NCBI RefSeq assembly: GCF_910592395.1
Contig: NC_088313.1
Coordinates: 7,568,501-7,632,500 of the forward strand
DNA: 64,000 bases
Origin: Lineus longissimus
Taxonomy: Eukaryota > Nemertea > Pilidiophora > Heteronemertea > Lineidae
Direction: 5' to 3'
A program made the position numbers and the translations under genes. This document shows positions 1-10,852 of this stretch, one piece after another. The notes beneath the pieces are model-generated. The model saw nothing but the letters and a program-made list of their open reading frames with translations, did no database searches and had not been told where the DNA came from. How positions within the stretch are numbered: position 1 is the first letter of the stretch; the number at the start of each line of letters is the position of its first letter.

Positions 1-490
1 CCCCCTGCAGTTCTTTGGCAATAACATGGATAACTCGTTGACATTGTTTGTCATTAGAGTATTCCTCCCCAATCTTAACACCATTCTTTCGCTGTAGCTT
101 TAACAGTTCAGGAAAATTAGTGAACGGTTTTTCAGTTTTAGCCACAAAAGCAGCCGTGTTGAAAAGAACCCGCATATTTGCAAGCCTAGCTTGATCCATA
201 TGTTTCGCTGCTCGAGCTAGCGGTGTCGCACTAAGGTTTTGTTTGCACCACTTTGCCCTCACAATATTTCTGTGCCTGGTTGAGTGTTCATGCTTCTTGC
301 AGCCATCTTCCTTCCAGTTATTACGACCCAGTCCCACTACATATGAACTAGTCTTCAGTCTCTTAGGGTCTTCCAGACACAGTCTGCATTTGATGACATC
401 ATTTACACCATCATACATTATCCATGACCTCTGCTTCAACTGCTTCTGCAGCCACTCATCAGAGACGGCACGAGGCGGCCCAGTACCACC
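1..490 (-). CDS. TTF-type zinc-finger exon of a ZNF862/KIAA1586-like gene (partial)
   Basis: Minus-strand exon, open from a clear acceptor (TTTATTTCAG just above 490) to the left window edge. The translation contains a BED/TTF-like zinc-binding pattern: a tryptophan-rich start (DEWLQKQL, RSWIMY), then CRLC, then HEHSTRH about 40 residues later. Such fingers sit at the N-terminus of hAT-transposase-derived proteins (ZNF862, KIAA1586 types), where they bind DNA. The following text (AKHMDQARLANMRVL) also fits that family. The exon joins in phase 0 to the exon at 628-769. No stop or frameshift is visible, but the catalytic hAT part lies outside the window, so host gene versus transposon cannot be settled. 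Confidence 0.62.
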
Positions 491-511
491 CTGAAATAAA
501 ATGAAATGAAA

Positions 512-601
512 TCTATTTATTTGAAAAAACACGTGTCAAGAAACTAATGAAATAATTCTATTTATTTGACAAAACACGTGTCATGAAACTAATGAAATAA
601 T
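512..601. repeat. 45-bp tandem duplication in an intron
   Basis: Two near-identical 45-bp copies (512-556 and 557-601) containing CAAAACACGTGTCATG. They differ at two positions. They fill most of the intron between the two zinc-finger exons. Confidence 0.8.
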
Positions 602-627
602 TATATGATCAGACAGATTAGACTAAC

Positions 628-769
628 CTGTGCTACAGCTTGAGATTGGCTTGGTGGATCTTGTACCACAACATCATCATCTGGTAAATCATTCAGACTG
701 GAGGAGGAGCTGCTGTACTCGATTGGCTCAGAAATATTAGAAGCTCGTTCTGGCATCCGTTGCCTGCGC
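628..769 (-). CDS. Upstream exon of the TTF zinc-finger gene
   Basis: A 142-bp minus-strand exon bounded by an acceptor (AACAACAG above 769) and a donor (CACAG then GTTAGT below 628). It encodes a Ser/Asp-rich, probably disordered linker (EYSSSSSSLNDLPDDDVVV) that ends in phase 0, matching the zinc-finger exon below it. It needs two bases from a further upstream exon that I did not find. The 137-bp intron contains a 45-bp tandem duplication. Confidence 0.55.
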
Positions 770-1552
770 CTGTTGTTAAAAAGAGATAAAAAACATAAGC
801 GGCAGCAACCACCTCTACCTTAATCTGGCTCAGTGCAGTCTATAGGCCTAGGCCTTCTGAAATTAGGCTTAACAATGCAAATGTGGTAGTGACCCACGCC
901 CGCCAGACCAGACCCTGCGATACGACGACTAGGCAAATAATCAGCTCTAATGATCCGGCATCGTCTGCTAAAGTTTGCACATGCGTCAAGAGCATGCCTC
1001 TTTTTTAGTCTTTCAGTGAGAGCCCTAAGGTGTCAAGATATTGATCATTACGGCCATGCAAGCTCACTTTGTATTCTTCGAATCATAAGGCAGTGTTCTC
1101 GCCAGGCCATTTAAACAGGGCGCAGGCGCCCCGTTTAAATTTGAGCAGTGAAAATGCGCCCCGTCTAAAATTAGCCCGCCCTGTTAAATTTGCAGCCGCC
1201 CTCTTTAAATTCACCTCCGCCATGCTTAAATCCAAGCAAATAGTTACACAAACACAGCCGTAAGTATCGCATATAAACATTCCGCCGTCACTCAACGATC
1301 ATTATCCCACCGCAAAACGACTGCCAGCCATCTAAATTACCCGGTACAGCAGTAAGGCCTACTACCATTACTATCCACATGTTCCGGCAGACGACGGTCG
1401 GCCAATAACAATCACCCGTAGCCTTGGCAACGAGGTCAAGGGAGTGGACAAAAGCCCACCTGTACGATCGGCTAGCGGCAGACAAAAAACGGTGTGGCGA
1501 GTAAACAGGTTTTTCATAAATTATCTGTATCGCCAGAAAACGCGTACTTTTT
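770..1552. other. No gene seen; palindrome and degenerate GC-rich repeats
   Basis: No convincing exon. At 1109-1140 there is a 32-bp near-perfect palindrome (arms ATTTAAAC[A/G]GGGCGC, 2-bp spacer). It is followed to about 1225 by degenerate repeats of a CGCCCcGTTTAAATT motif. Short open frames here look like chance. Confidence 0.5.
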
Positions 1553-2697
1553 TCATTCTAAGCGCCAGTGCGGTATTTCTACTTGCCTTTGGCGAATTGG
1601 CGAGCGGATTTGTCGACCCCTGATATTAACAGCCCTCTTTTGACACTTGTTACAAGGCCCACAGTGTATGGTGTTATCAGTATTGTCACATTGACAGTCA
1701 CGCGGGTTTGGACACCTAGATAAACTGTCAGCATTTTGGTGGTTTTTTCCTGGTCTATACTGTATCTCAAATGAATATTGTGACAACGTTTCAATCCATC
1801 TGGCTATGCGGTCTTTCGGCTCCTTTAAAGAGTAAAGCCACAAGATAGCCTGGTGGTCTGTTCTTACAGTGAAAGTAGGTTGTCCTAATAGATAAAACCT
1901 GTAGTGTTCTATAAAGAACTTCACTGCCAACAACTCCCGATCTGTCACACAGTAATTCTTTTCTGCTTTGTTCAGAGTTCTAGAACCATAGGCAATAACC
2001 CTTTCCTCCCCATTTTGAATCTGAGAGAGAACTCCACCAATTGTATCACGTAAGGACAGCCTGACACAGGGTAAGCCATAACTGGTGGACTTGTGAGGAT
2101 GCGTTTGAGGTTCTCAAAGGCCTCCTGACACTTCTCAGTCCATACAAATTTTGTGTCCTTTTTAGTCACCTCAGTGAGTGGTTTAGCTATTTCTGAAAAC
2201 CCTTTTATGTGGCAACGGTAATAGGAAGCTAAACCTAACACGCCACGGACATCAGTCTGATTCTTAGGGGTTGGCCAGTTCACTAGTTTCATGACATTAT
2301 TGGGGTTTGGCCTGATACCAGATTTGTCGACTAGATGTCCTAGGAACAACACTTCGGTTTGAAAAAGCGCACATTTTGATGGCTTTAGTTTAAGCCCTGC
2401 GTCTCCCAATCGTTGAAAGACTTCACGGAGTCTTTCTAAATGCGTCTTGAAATTGTCAGCGTGACATATTATGTCATCTAAATACAAAACCACTGATATC
2501 CACTGCATTGCCCCCAAAACTATCTCAATTAGTCTCTGGAAAGTTTGAGCTGAGTTAGCGTTACCAAAAGGCATATACAGGAACTCATAAAGCCCATATC
2601 TGGAGCATATGGCAGTTTTCGGAATATCGGATTCTTTTACGAGCACATTATTGTACGCACTCGTGACGTCCATAGTGGAGAAAAGCGTTGCCCCACT
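1553..2697 (-). pseudogene. Ty3/gypsy retrotransposon pol fragment (RT and RNase H)
   Basis: Minus strand. 2673-1972 encodes most of a Ty3/gypsy reverse transcriptase, including MDVTSAYNN, YMPFGNANSAQTFQR and the catalytic YLDDII, plus the C-terminal connection (RGVLGLASYYRCHIKGFS). 2043-1553 continues in another frame as RNase H (YCVTDRELLAVKFF, TDHQAI, NADSLSR). Between them, near 2045, a small deletion shifts the frame and removes the conserved RNase H segment carrying the first catalytic Asp, so the enzyme is dead. Protease, gag, the first part of RT, integrase and LTRs are absent. The 5' end (about 2697) abuts another gene directly. Confidence 0.88.
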
Positions 2698-2699
2698 AC

Positions 2700-4822
2700 A
2701 ATTGATTGGAGCTCACTTCCCTCTCTTTCATTCTCCAGGATTGATGTAGCCTTCCACCAGAGTGGTTGGTCGAACGTGATGACAGGAGTGGCCTTGTACC
2801 GTCTGGAATGATCGAACACGAAACACAACGTAGAATATATGCAAGTCAAATCACCTGGGTCCATGTCTATCATGGGTAGAAGTCGCACTGATGATGCTCC
2901 AGGGATCAATTGCATGAAACCTGACCAGGCTGGTCTCTGTGGTCTAACCGCAAATGTTGTTTTCCACAAAAGGTCAACATTCATCATTTTTTCCGGTGAC
3001 TGTATCTCTGATAACACGATTGTATTGTACTCAAGCTTTTTCAATCAGGTGGTTGGGGCAGTGTAATGTCTAATATCGATCTTTCCGACCTGGGCTATAT
3101 CATTTGCGGTTACAAACCCCCGTTTGATAACGGATGCGCTTGCTACCTTTGGTGTGATGTTTGCAATAATACCCATCCCGTTAAATGTACCGCTACCATC
3201 CAATGTTCGGACATTGTGGTCAACGTTATCAGCAGCATATTGAATGAAATGACCTGGTATGTAGCCTGGGATGTCAGTTCCACTTTGGGTAGCAGCGTTC
3301 GTCTCAAACTTCTGAATTTCAAAGTATGAACTACAAAACCCGTGCCTATATAGAGTATCAACAAGAAAACGAGAAGCAAAGTGTGAGTGCATTTGCACAC
3401 CTAGGCCTAACTGCAGCGGAGCTATAAGAACCCTGGGCCTAGCTGCCTGCATGATGGTCTGACCAACAGAAGATACCCTAAGGGCTTTTAGATCTTTATC
3501 CTTTCCGACAAATAGACAGTCCAAGAAATGTCGCAAAGAGTCAGGTAAGAATGCAAGAGTCATTTCAACAGAAGCCATTTCAAGAGTGGTTGGGTAAACA
3601 TCTCGACTCTGAACAATAGTCTTAATGTCTGTCTTGATAAGTTTTACAGCTGTCTCAACCAACCGCAGTTTCTCAGCTTCGGGATCTGTTTCCTTAGGAT
3701 GATGATAAAAGTCGCTGATAATCGAGGACACCGTCTGCCGAAAGGTCACTGCATTCTTCTTTCCGTTTATTTCGGTGATGATTATTCTGTCACCAAAATG
3801 TTCCTTGAGCTTTTCTTTCATGTGAGTTAGTCCATACGGTTTACTCTCTGAATTGTGAAGGACATTTGCCATTTGCGTAATCAGATCATGCACAGTCGTA
3901 ACCTCTTCATCATTAGCCTCAAAATTATCAGCAACTGTCAAGAAGGCCTCTTCTCTCTCTGTGACACAAGGTCGACCAGACCTTCTTCTCTTAGTACTGA
4001 AATTACTGCCACTTTGAAAACATTCAGGTATTTGTTTTTGGGTGCGAAAGTTTATATCGCACGAGCGATGGTACACGGAATCAGCTGCATGCAAGTCCGG
4101 GACAAAGGCTATTCTAGACAGGACTGTTTCTGCCCAATTGTTAGCACGTTCTACACACACTTTTCTCACTGCGTCCTGGAAATCAATTGTTCTAACAGGT
4201 ATGAGGACGTGATGTTTCTGTCTCCCTTGGTACCTGTCTCCGTTTCCACAGAAAAGGCAGTGTTCTTTATAGCAAAACGCCAGACCGTAGGCTAAGACGT
4301 GTGTCGTCAGTTGATTTATGTTTACGCCTTTCACCATCTCGAATGTAATCTCGACGACAATCCATATGCACCTGCTGTCCAATTCTAACATGTATGTTGT
4401 CATTGCACGCATCACTTGTCGCGGCAATTCCTTTACAACCTTTTCACCAAGCGTTACCAGTTGAGATCCATTGGCAAGTCGCTCATCACATAATCCCTCT
4501 CATGAGTAACAGCTATCTTTATGTTTTCAGGGAGAGTATGTATGACTGCCAAATCTACTCTGCCTTGGTTTCTTTTTGCCTGACGGTATAGATCGTCGAA
4601 AATTGGCGCATCTTTGTCATTAACCGAGTTTGCCTCAGTAGCTAACTCATCAAGATACAAAAGAATCAAATTCTCATTGGGCTCGTCCTGAGAGGCCAGC
4701 AAACGCACCTTTTCCCTCGCCCTTGCTACTTCCGATCGGTTTTCAATCCTAGGCTTCTTGGGAGGTTGCGGACAAGCTGGGGCGCTTTCAGCACTCTCTT
4801 CGACTGTAAGTACCTCCGGTTT
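2700..4822 (-). pseudogene. Large gene copy 1 main exon: zinc-module/DNVDHN superfamily, truncated
   Basis: Minus strand. The exon opens at an acceptor (CTTTTTTCAG above 4822) with an Arg/Lys-rich linker (PPKKPRIENRSEVARAREK). It shifts frame near 4480-4495, then runs as a long frame to 3045: a zinc-like module (CLFCG, then YHRSC), RPRVLIAPLQLGLGVQMH, and the hallmark AADNVDHNVRTLDG/NGMGIIA. A TGA at 3045-3047 interrupts the frame, which resumes to about 2700 (PAWSGFMQLI, TFDQPLWWKA). The rest is lost where the Ty3/gypsy fragment begins. The motif order matches the gene at 18976-27272 at low identity. Function unknown. It is a family of large invertebrate proteins with what I infer to be a C-terminal PIN/FEN-like nuclease, missing here. 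One frameshift, one nonsense codon and the truncation make it a pseudogene. Confidence 0.68.
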
Positions 4823-5104
4823 CTGAAAAAAGGAAAAGACTAGTATTGAAACCCTTTTACACAAAGCTTGACCGAAACGAGAGAACTATCCTATACACTT
4901 TAAGCAAACCATGCTGGAATCAAGACGTACATACAACCCAAAATATGCAAATGAAGTTTTCTCTGAGGAAACTGCAATTTTACTAGGGTGAGAAATGCAA
5001 GAGACACTCTCATGTTAGCACGAAGACTCCAATAGGTATAAAAACTTCAAACTTCATATAACGAACGAATAGATATTAGATAATACGTTAAAAATAGCAT
5101 TTAC

Positions 5105-5415
5105 CTTTAAAACCTGAGCAGAAGGCTGACCGAACTCGTTTGCCACAATAATTGTATGATGCAGAAGTAGGCATAATGTTTCGAAGTCGGCTTCCCAACT
5201 CACGAGTTTGAGTAGTGACTCTGAATCCTCTCCCGTTATTGTCTTGAACTCCCTTGCTATCTCCGATGGGGAAAGCGCAGACAACGGCTCACCAGCGACG
5301 TGGGCAAACTCTTTTGGCGGGCATGCCGGATCCACTACCGCTAACTTTTTGATGAGGGGAGCAAGTTTCTCCCCACCAAGGAGTGCTTTCTTTTCAACAC
5401 CGTCGGCTGCACCAT
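5105..5415 (-). CDS. Large gene copy 1, exon 2
   Basis: A 311-bp minus-strand exon with acceptor TCTTTAG above 5415 and donor AAAG then GTAAAT below 5105. It encodes an unrecognised alpha-helical-looking segment (GGEKLAPLIKKLAVV, EADFETLCLLLHHTIIVANEF). It enters in phase 1 and leaves in phase 0, matching both the exon at 6020-6119 and the exon ending at 4822. That phase agreement is the main evidence that all three belong to one gene. Confidence 0.55.
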
Positions 5416-5570
5416 CTAAAGATAGAAACACATAAACATAAATAAAGGTATAGCAGACAACAATTCTGCAACGCTGCGCACAGGCACCGCTTTCTACCCC
5501 CCGACGTAAATTTCCAGAGACTTCACTCAACGCATACATCAAAACGCCACTAGCCCAAACCATCATGCTG

Positions 5571-5770
5571 CCCCAGCCCGTAGGCTCGCAAGGCTATTGC
5601 CCCAGCCCGAAGGCTCGCAAGGCTATTGCCCCAGCCCGTAGGCTCGCAAGGCTATTGCCCCAGCCCGAAGGCTCGCAAGGCTATTGCCCCAGCCCGAAGG
5701 CTCGCAAGGCTGGCCCCAGCTCAAGGCTCGCAAGGCTACACACTGCCCCAGCACAAAGGCTCGCATGGCA
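5571..5770. repeat. 29-bp minisatellite, about 7 copies
   Basis: Tandem repeat of CCCCAGCCCG[T/A]AGGCTCGC followed by AAGGCTATTG. Five copies are nearly perfect and alternate at one T/A site; the last two are degraded. It lies in the intron between the exons at 5105-5415 and 6020-6119. Confidence 0.93.
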
Positions 5771-6019
5771 GAAAGACACATAGAGACATTCAAAATATAC
5801 ATGCCACGAAAATACAAATAAAATCGGGAAAGACGAGAAAATATACAAATGGACAAATTGGACAACAAGAACCGACATAGGCATCGCCGACTAGACTAGA
5901 AACGAAACGCACAGGAAGATTGCACAGCGCCTGCCTAAAGAATATAGGCCTAAAAGGCGTAGCCCGCTCAAACACCGAGCCTGCAGAAATCGGAATAATA
6001 GAGAATACGAGAGTCTTAC

Positions 6020-6119
6020 CATGAATTGAAGGGGAACGACCAAGCGCAATGAGGCGCAAATGCCAAGTGCTCGAATAGGCCAGGGTCTGGTGCTTTTCAG
6101 GCTTTTTTGGGAGGCACAT
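6020..6119 (-). CDS. Large gene copy 1, probable first coding exon
   Basis: A 100-bp minus-strand exon from an ATG at 6119 (MCLPKKPEKHQTLAY) to a good donor (CATG then GTAAGA). It ends in phase 1 and joins the exon at 5105-5415 through an Asp codon. No domain recognised. An alternative first exon lies at 6231-6475, whose donor is also in phase 1. Confidence 0.42.
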
Positions 6120-6230
6120 GCGGGAACCATTTTTTTGCGGAGAGTGAATGACCCCGGGGGCGAGAGTCTAGTTTAGTAATAGGCCTAGGAGCCTAGGCAT
6201 AAGGGGGCCGGGCCTCTAGATGCCCTAGTA

Positions 6231-6475
6231 CTAGCAGAATGCATACCATTCAAGTCATAAACAGTTGCAGACCATCTCTCTGGCTTACTACCCTTCTTGG
6301 GCATTTGGTCAAGGGGCCAGCAGACTTTAACTTTCCGGAGAACGCTTTCTCCATTTCGGATGAAATCACTGCTATCAAAATTATCATGTCCATCGATCAC
6401 CCGACTCTCTGTAACGTCTGTGGTAGTGGCTGGGAAATCATGAAAAACAATAAATACGAACTTCGGTAAAGGCAT
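6231..6475 (-). CDS. Candidate exon with WPL...KKGSKPERW motif
   Basis: Minus-strand open frame ending at a possible donor (GAATG then GTATGC). The segment VKVCWPLDQMPKKGSKPERW resembles the short tryptophan-rich module (CYWP...KKPE...W) that opens many predicted invertebrate BEN-domain or transposon-associated proteins. It could be an alternative first exon of the gene below it. The start and family membership are uncertain. Confidence 0.3.
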
Positions 6476-6479
6476 ATTT

Positions 6480-7130
6480 GAATACGATTTTAGGAGAAAA
6501 AATAAAATCTCAATACTGAAAGGCCCGGGTCTCGTCTGCTCCCGCTTAGTTTTGTTTACGCATGCGTATAATCTCCAAATATTTTAACAAAATACTTCAA
6601 ATTACACTGTATCCATATCATATAAAATTGTGTTGTACGTCGATCATTATAGTTTTAATGTAATTCAAAAATTCCTCTCTCAAGAAAATCAGATTATCAT
6701 AATACTGCAGAATATTAGAAATATAATTTTACAGAGAGTACAGAAGGAACGCGCGAAAGGAAAATGGCGGACATGGCAAAAGAGGTGCCAGTGCCAGGAA
6801 AACAATTGGCCAACAGACCTGGAGAGAGAAGGCGTGGGGGGTCGGAGTTGTATTCAATCAATGGACGAAATGCAGACTTTTACTATGACTCGATTTTTCT
6901 TGACTTCTAAACGTACAAAGGTCCAAAAGGTCATTTGAAACCTACAATGATACAATGTGAACAGAATGTGACATTAACATTGACCATAACTAGAAATTCC
7001 CAGCCAACTGATGTCTCAGGTGCGATTTTACAGTACTCTTACTATTACTTTAGTTATAAGCTGAATAAAAGAGGGCAGCACTGCATTGATGAACAGTGCG
7101 CGACCACATGGAAATGAACCTTCGCCAATT
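6480..7130. other. No confident gene; one short ATG frame
   Basis: Mostly AT-rich unassigned sequence. On the plus strand an ATG near 6763 in good context (GAAAATGG) opens a frame of about 48 codons (MADMAKEVPVPGKQ). I see no domain, splice support or homology, so I do not call it a gene. Confidence 0.3.
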
Positions 7131-7486
7131 CCAATGGCGATTACTATTATTACCAGGAGTCTTTCTTACATATTGAGGGGCGTACACTTTCTATACATAT
7201 TGATCTTATAATACAGATAGATTTCTTACCAGTTTGCCCATATAGTATATGAAAATCGACCCTTTTTCACCGACCACTCCGTTCTTCCCGACTCCGGTTG
7301 TTTTCACGTAATTTGGCGAGTGCGCATGCGCTTACAAATAATCTGTGCGGGGAATTCAAACTTTCGCGCCATAATCCACATCTAATAATCCACCCTCCCC
7401 ATCGCTGACAGAGTCCAGTGGATATGAAACATAAAGATACTCCTATTGAATTCACCTAGAGTATGAAACAAAGACATTCTGGGACA
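7130..7486 (-). mobile_element. Probable BEL/Pao 3' LTR (inner boundary only)
   Basis: On the minus strand the BEL/Pao coding remnant is followed by a purine tract (AAAGGGGAG) immediately before TGTCCCAGAATG at 7486, the expected polypurine tract plus TG start of a 3' LTR. I cannot locate its CA end; the stated lower limit is approximate. No 5' LTR is present. Confidence 0.42.
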
Positions 7487-7729
7487 CTCCCCTTTAAACT
7501 TGAAATTGTGGGTAACCTTTACCTTTAACATGAAATACAATATAATGATTCAACTTTACAAAGATACAAACTAGCAAATTTCAAACATGTCAAACAGAAC
7601 GAACCTAGTTCAAACGTGAACTTAATGACTGGAATATGAATACCAAGTATTCAATGAAACAAACAGAATACTCTTATAGAGTTCAGTGTCCCTAATTTTA
7701 CAACTACTTGTCAAGTATTGCGGTCTTGA

Positions 7730-8980
7730 CTAATCTTCATAACCTTCAACTGGATACAAAACGACAATCCTCGTGATTGGGCGTTCATACTTTCCGCGCG
7801 CGGTTTTTACACGAACATTTCGAACCTTTCCATCGTCTCCTGGGAACACTTCTATTATCAGCCCCTTGTTCCATTGACCCCGAATAGGATTAGGATCTTT
7901 CACCAGGACGTAGTCCCCCACTGAGACATTGCGCTCCCAGCTGTGCTACTTTTTGCGAGGCACAAGTTCAGGAAAAACATCGCGGTACCAACGCACCCAC
8001 CAGTTTTGTACTACTTTTTTACAGAACTCATATCTATGGCGTGGATTTTTGGTCTCCAAGAACGGTCCCTGCGGAATTGTGGAGCTGGCACGACCAAGTA
8101 ACAGATCATTTGGTGACAGATACGGACCATCATCTGGATCATTAGTACATCGTCCTATGGGTCTCGAGTTGATTAGATTCGTTATTTCGAAGAGCACCGT
8201 TTGTAGTTCAAGTGCTGTAAGAGTCTGTTCTCCAATAGCCCGCTTGATCGCCAACTTTGTCGTCTTTATCATACTTTCTGCACAGCCATTTTGATGTGCT
8301 GCAGTGGGCGTGAAGAACTTCCACTCCATTTGTCTTTCATGGCAGAAGTTTTTCAATTCGGCTTGCTCCCAGTTTTCAACTGCACGACGTAACTCTGCAT
8401 CTGCTCCTACAAGCTGGCTTCCCCGATCGCTCCATAGGGTTGTTGGGTATCCCCTTACTGCAAAGAATCTTCTCAGCACCATCAAAAACCCTTCAGTCGA
8501 GTAGTCAGTGGCGACATCAATGTAAACCGCTCTGACCATAAGGCAGGTAAATAGCACACCTTATGCTTTATCAGTCTTGTTGCGGCTTATCCGTACGTTT
8601 ATTGGCCCGAACAGGTCAACTGAGGTGTAGTGGAATGGTGGAGTGTGTGGCTGTAGGCGACACAATGGCAGATCAGCCATGACTTGTAGTTCCGTCTTTC
8701 CTGCCCATTCACGACAAAATACACATCTTCTTTTCACTGCTTTGGCAAGGCGTGCCACACCCAATATCCAGTGCTTCCTTCTCACCTTGGCTGCACAAGC
8801 TGCTATCCCAGGGTGTCCACAGTTACCATGCACATGTCGGACTATAAGTGTCGACAGCCACGCAGTGGCCGGTAATATGGGTTGACTGTGTACGTCGTAC
8901 GAAACCAAATGCCGAGTACGTCCTTTTACTACAATAGTTCCATTTTCATCCTTCGTCGGTGAAAGATTGTTAAACTTCTG
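7730..8980 (-). pseudogene. BEL/Pao retrotransposon pol 3' part (integrase and DUF5641-like tail)
   Basis: Minus strand, one reading frame throughout. 8908-8561 carries the integrase zinc-binding region (HVHGNCGHPGIAACAAKVR, CVFCREW) and the start of the catalytic core (SVDLFGPI). 8557-7946 continues the core (WSDRGSQLVGAD, HQNGCAESMIKTTK, INSRPIG, LSPNDLLLGR). 7921-7730 is the C-terminal DUF5641-type segment (VGDYVLVKDPNPIRGQWNKG). Two in-frame stops, TAA near 8558 and TAG near 7943, separate the pieces, so the copy is inactive although no frameshift is seen. Reverse transcriptase, RNase H and gag are missing. A HINE-like element begins exactly at the upstream end (8981). Confidence 0.88.
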
Positions 8981-8981
8981 T

Positions 8982-10459
8982 TTTTAGCTCAGCTGACTAA
9001 GTCAGCCGAGCTTGTCAAATAAGTTGTTCAGTGGCGTCCGTCTGTCCATCCATCCATCCATCCATCCATCCATCCATCCATCCATCCATCCATCCATCCA
9101 TCCATCCATCCGTCCGTTAAACCCATGGTGCACATTTTGTAACCGTAAGACCTAGAGACTTCAATTTTGCATTTCTGGATACTTCTGGTCAAACTCTACT
9201 TTCAAAACAAAATTTGTCGCCATTCGACCTACTTCCTGCGAGCGAGAGTGCATGAAGGAAACTGGCCTATATCGGCCTAGGAGCAGCAGAAATAGTCGAA
9301 ATATGCTCTAATATTAAGATAAAATTCTTGAAAATCTATTTTATTGAGAAAAAGTTCAAAATTTTAACAGGAGAGGGCGCTACCTGCCTTTTAATTATTT
9401 TTGCCGATTCATATTCCCGCCCGATGACGTCAGCCATCAATGAAGTCTCCTATTTGCCAGTTCTCAAAACATGGCAGCTACACAACAAAAGCAGTAGCTC
9501 CAGGAATAAATCACTGTTCACTTCAGCTTCGTAATCGATTGTACCCCCACTTTATTGTGTTTTGTGTGGTGTTCCTATTCAATCAACGATGTAAGGCCTT
9601 ATTATGTTGGTTTTAATTGAGAAGGTGCATTATAAGCGGCGTATGAAATACCGAAGCGGAGACAAAATGGCGGCATGTTGTTTACGCCATGTGCAATAAT
9701 CTTGGAGCTCAATGACACTCAAGTACCCAATTTTCAGTAGTCTGGTAGGCGATATTATCACTAGTTCGTTTCAGTGGTAGTCATAAGGTCTTTAGGAACT
9801 AAATTCAGAAATTAGTTCTTGAAAATTTGGCCACATTTCTGTGAAAATGATATCTGTACAATACCAAATGGCACATTTTAAAAAGCGCTCATTGGACAAC
9901 GTAGGGAATCACCAGAAATGACGTCATCGCTGGTCTAAATAGAAAACTACGGTGGCGCAGTAGAGCACAAGAAAAGGTTTAGCATTAACTTCGTCATGCA
10001 AGCTTCAGCAACAAAACGATTTCTCATGAATGATTTATTTGATCATCATCAGGTTGTTTCCCCTGATAGATAAAAAAATGATTTACAATTTCCATCAAAG
10101 TTTTCTATTTTGTGTATAGTCACATGTTATTTAACTGGCAAGGAGCCAAGCAGTTTTGAATATTCGCGGGAAAATACTTCGTACTTGTAAACGAGGCTAT
10201 GACAATGAGTATCCTCATTAATGGCATAAACTTCATGTTTCGGTAAATATTTTCATACGATGATTTCACCCGAATTATGGTCAGGATTGAGGAATGAACA
10301 GTGGCATAATTATGTCAACCAAAAACATTGGTACCGTAGTGAACGCAAAAGGATATCAAATACCATGGAGCATGCCATTTTCATGCATAATGAACTAAAC
10401 ACCGGGAAGATATTAATGATATTAACTCAGCTGAGCACCAGGCCCTTGGGCCTCTTGTT
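8982..10459 (+). mobile_element. HINE-like (non-autonomous Helentron) element, family C
   Basis: Begins TTTTAGCTCAGCTGA, followed within 70 bp by a long (TCCA)n microsatellite. It ends with TCAGCTGAGC, the inverted copy of the start, then a GC-rich hairpin (AGGCCCTTGGGCCT) and CTCTTGTT. This is the design described for Helentron-associated elements (HINEs, including oyster pearl): subterminal inverted repeats, a microsatellite, a variable core and a 3' hairpin, with insertion at T-rich sites. It carries no gene. It interrupts the BEL/Pao remnant on its left. Confidence 0.6.
9045..9110. repeat. (TCCA)n microsatellite
   Basis: About 16 uninterrupted TCCA units, occupying the position where other HINE families in this window carry CCGTCGT repeats. 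Confidence 0.97.
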
Positions 10460-10461
10460 GG

Positions 10462-10790
10462 TATGTACGTTGGGGGTGACTAGAGCGAGGTTCCTTTCGA
10501 AAACAGGCTCGTTCTGATTCTCAATATGGTCACCAGGGCAACGTGCTTGAAATCAGTTTTCGTCAATTTCGAGGAGAACGGCTTGGAGGATGGAATCAAT
10601 TTTTAGTGAGTGTAGGCCTAATGCAGTTTTGTAAGGGGAAGGTTCCTTTCGAAAATCAGCGCGATTCGAAATTCAATATGGCCGCCACGCTCACATCCTC
10701 AAAATAGGTTTCCACAATTTTAATTTCCATATGCAAACTAGCCACTCCACTAAGCCAACTTCACCATTATCTCACCTTCAACCTTAATAG
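10462..10790. repeat. Two degenerate about 143-bp repeats
   Basis: Two copies starting with AGGTTCCTTTCGAAAA (10487 and about 10630), each followed by a CAATATGGYCRCCA motif. They resemble the units of the array at 29.4-30.3 kb. Confidence 0.5.
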
Positions 10791-10852
10791 GCTGAGGGGT
10801 TATGCTCGCTTTGCGATGCTATTTTTCACGATTGGCTCTGGGTTCTGATTAC

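Noticed and set aside
243-494. Plus-strand open frame
   Set aside because: It is the antisense shadow of the minus-strand zinc-finger exon, which has real splice sites and motifs.
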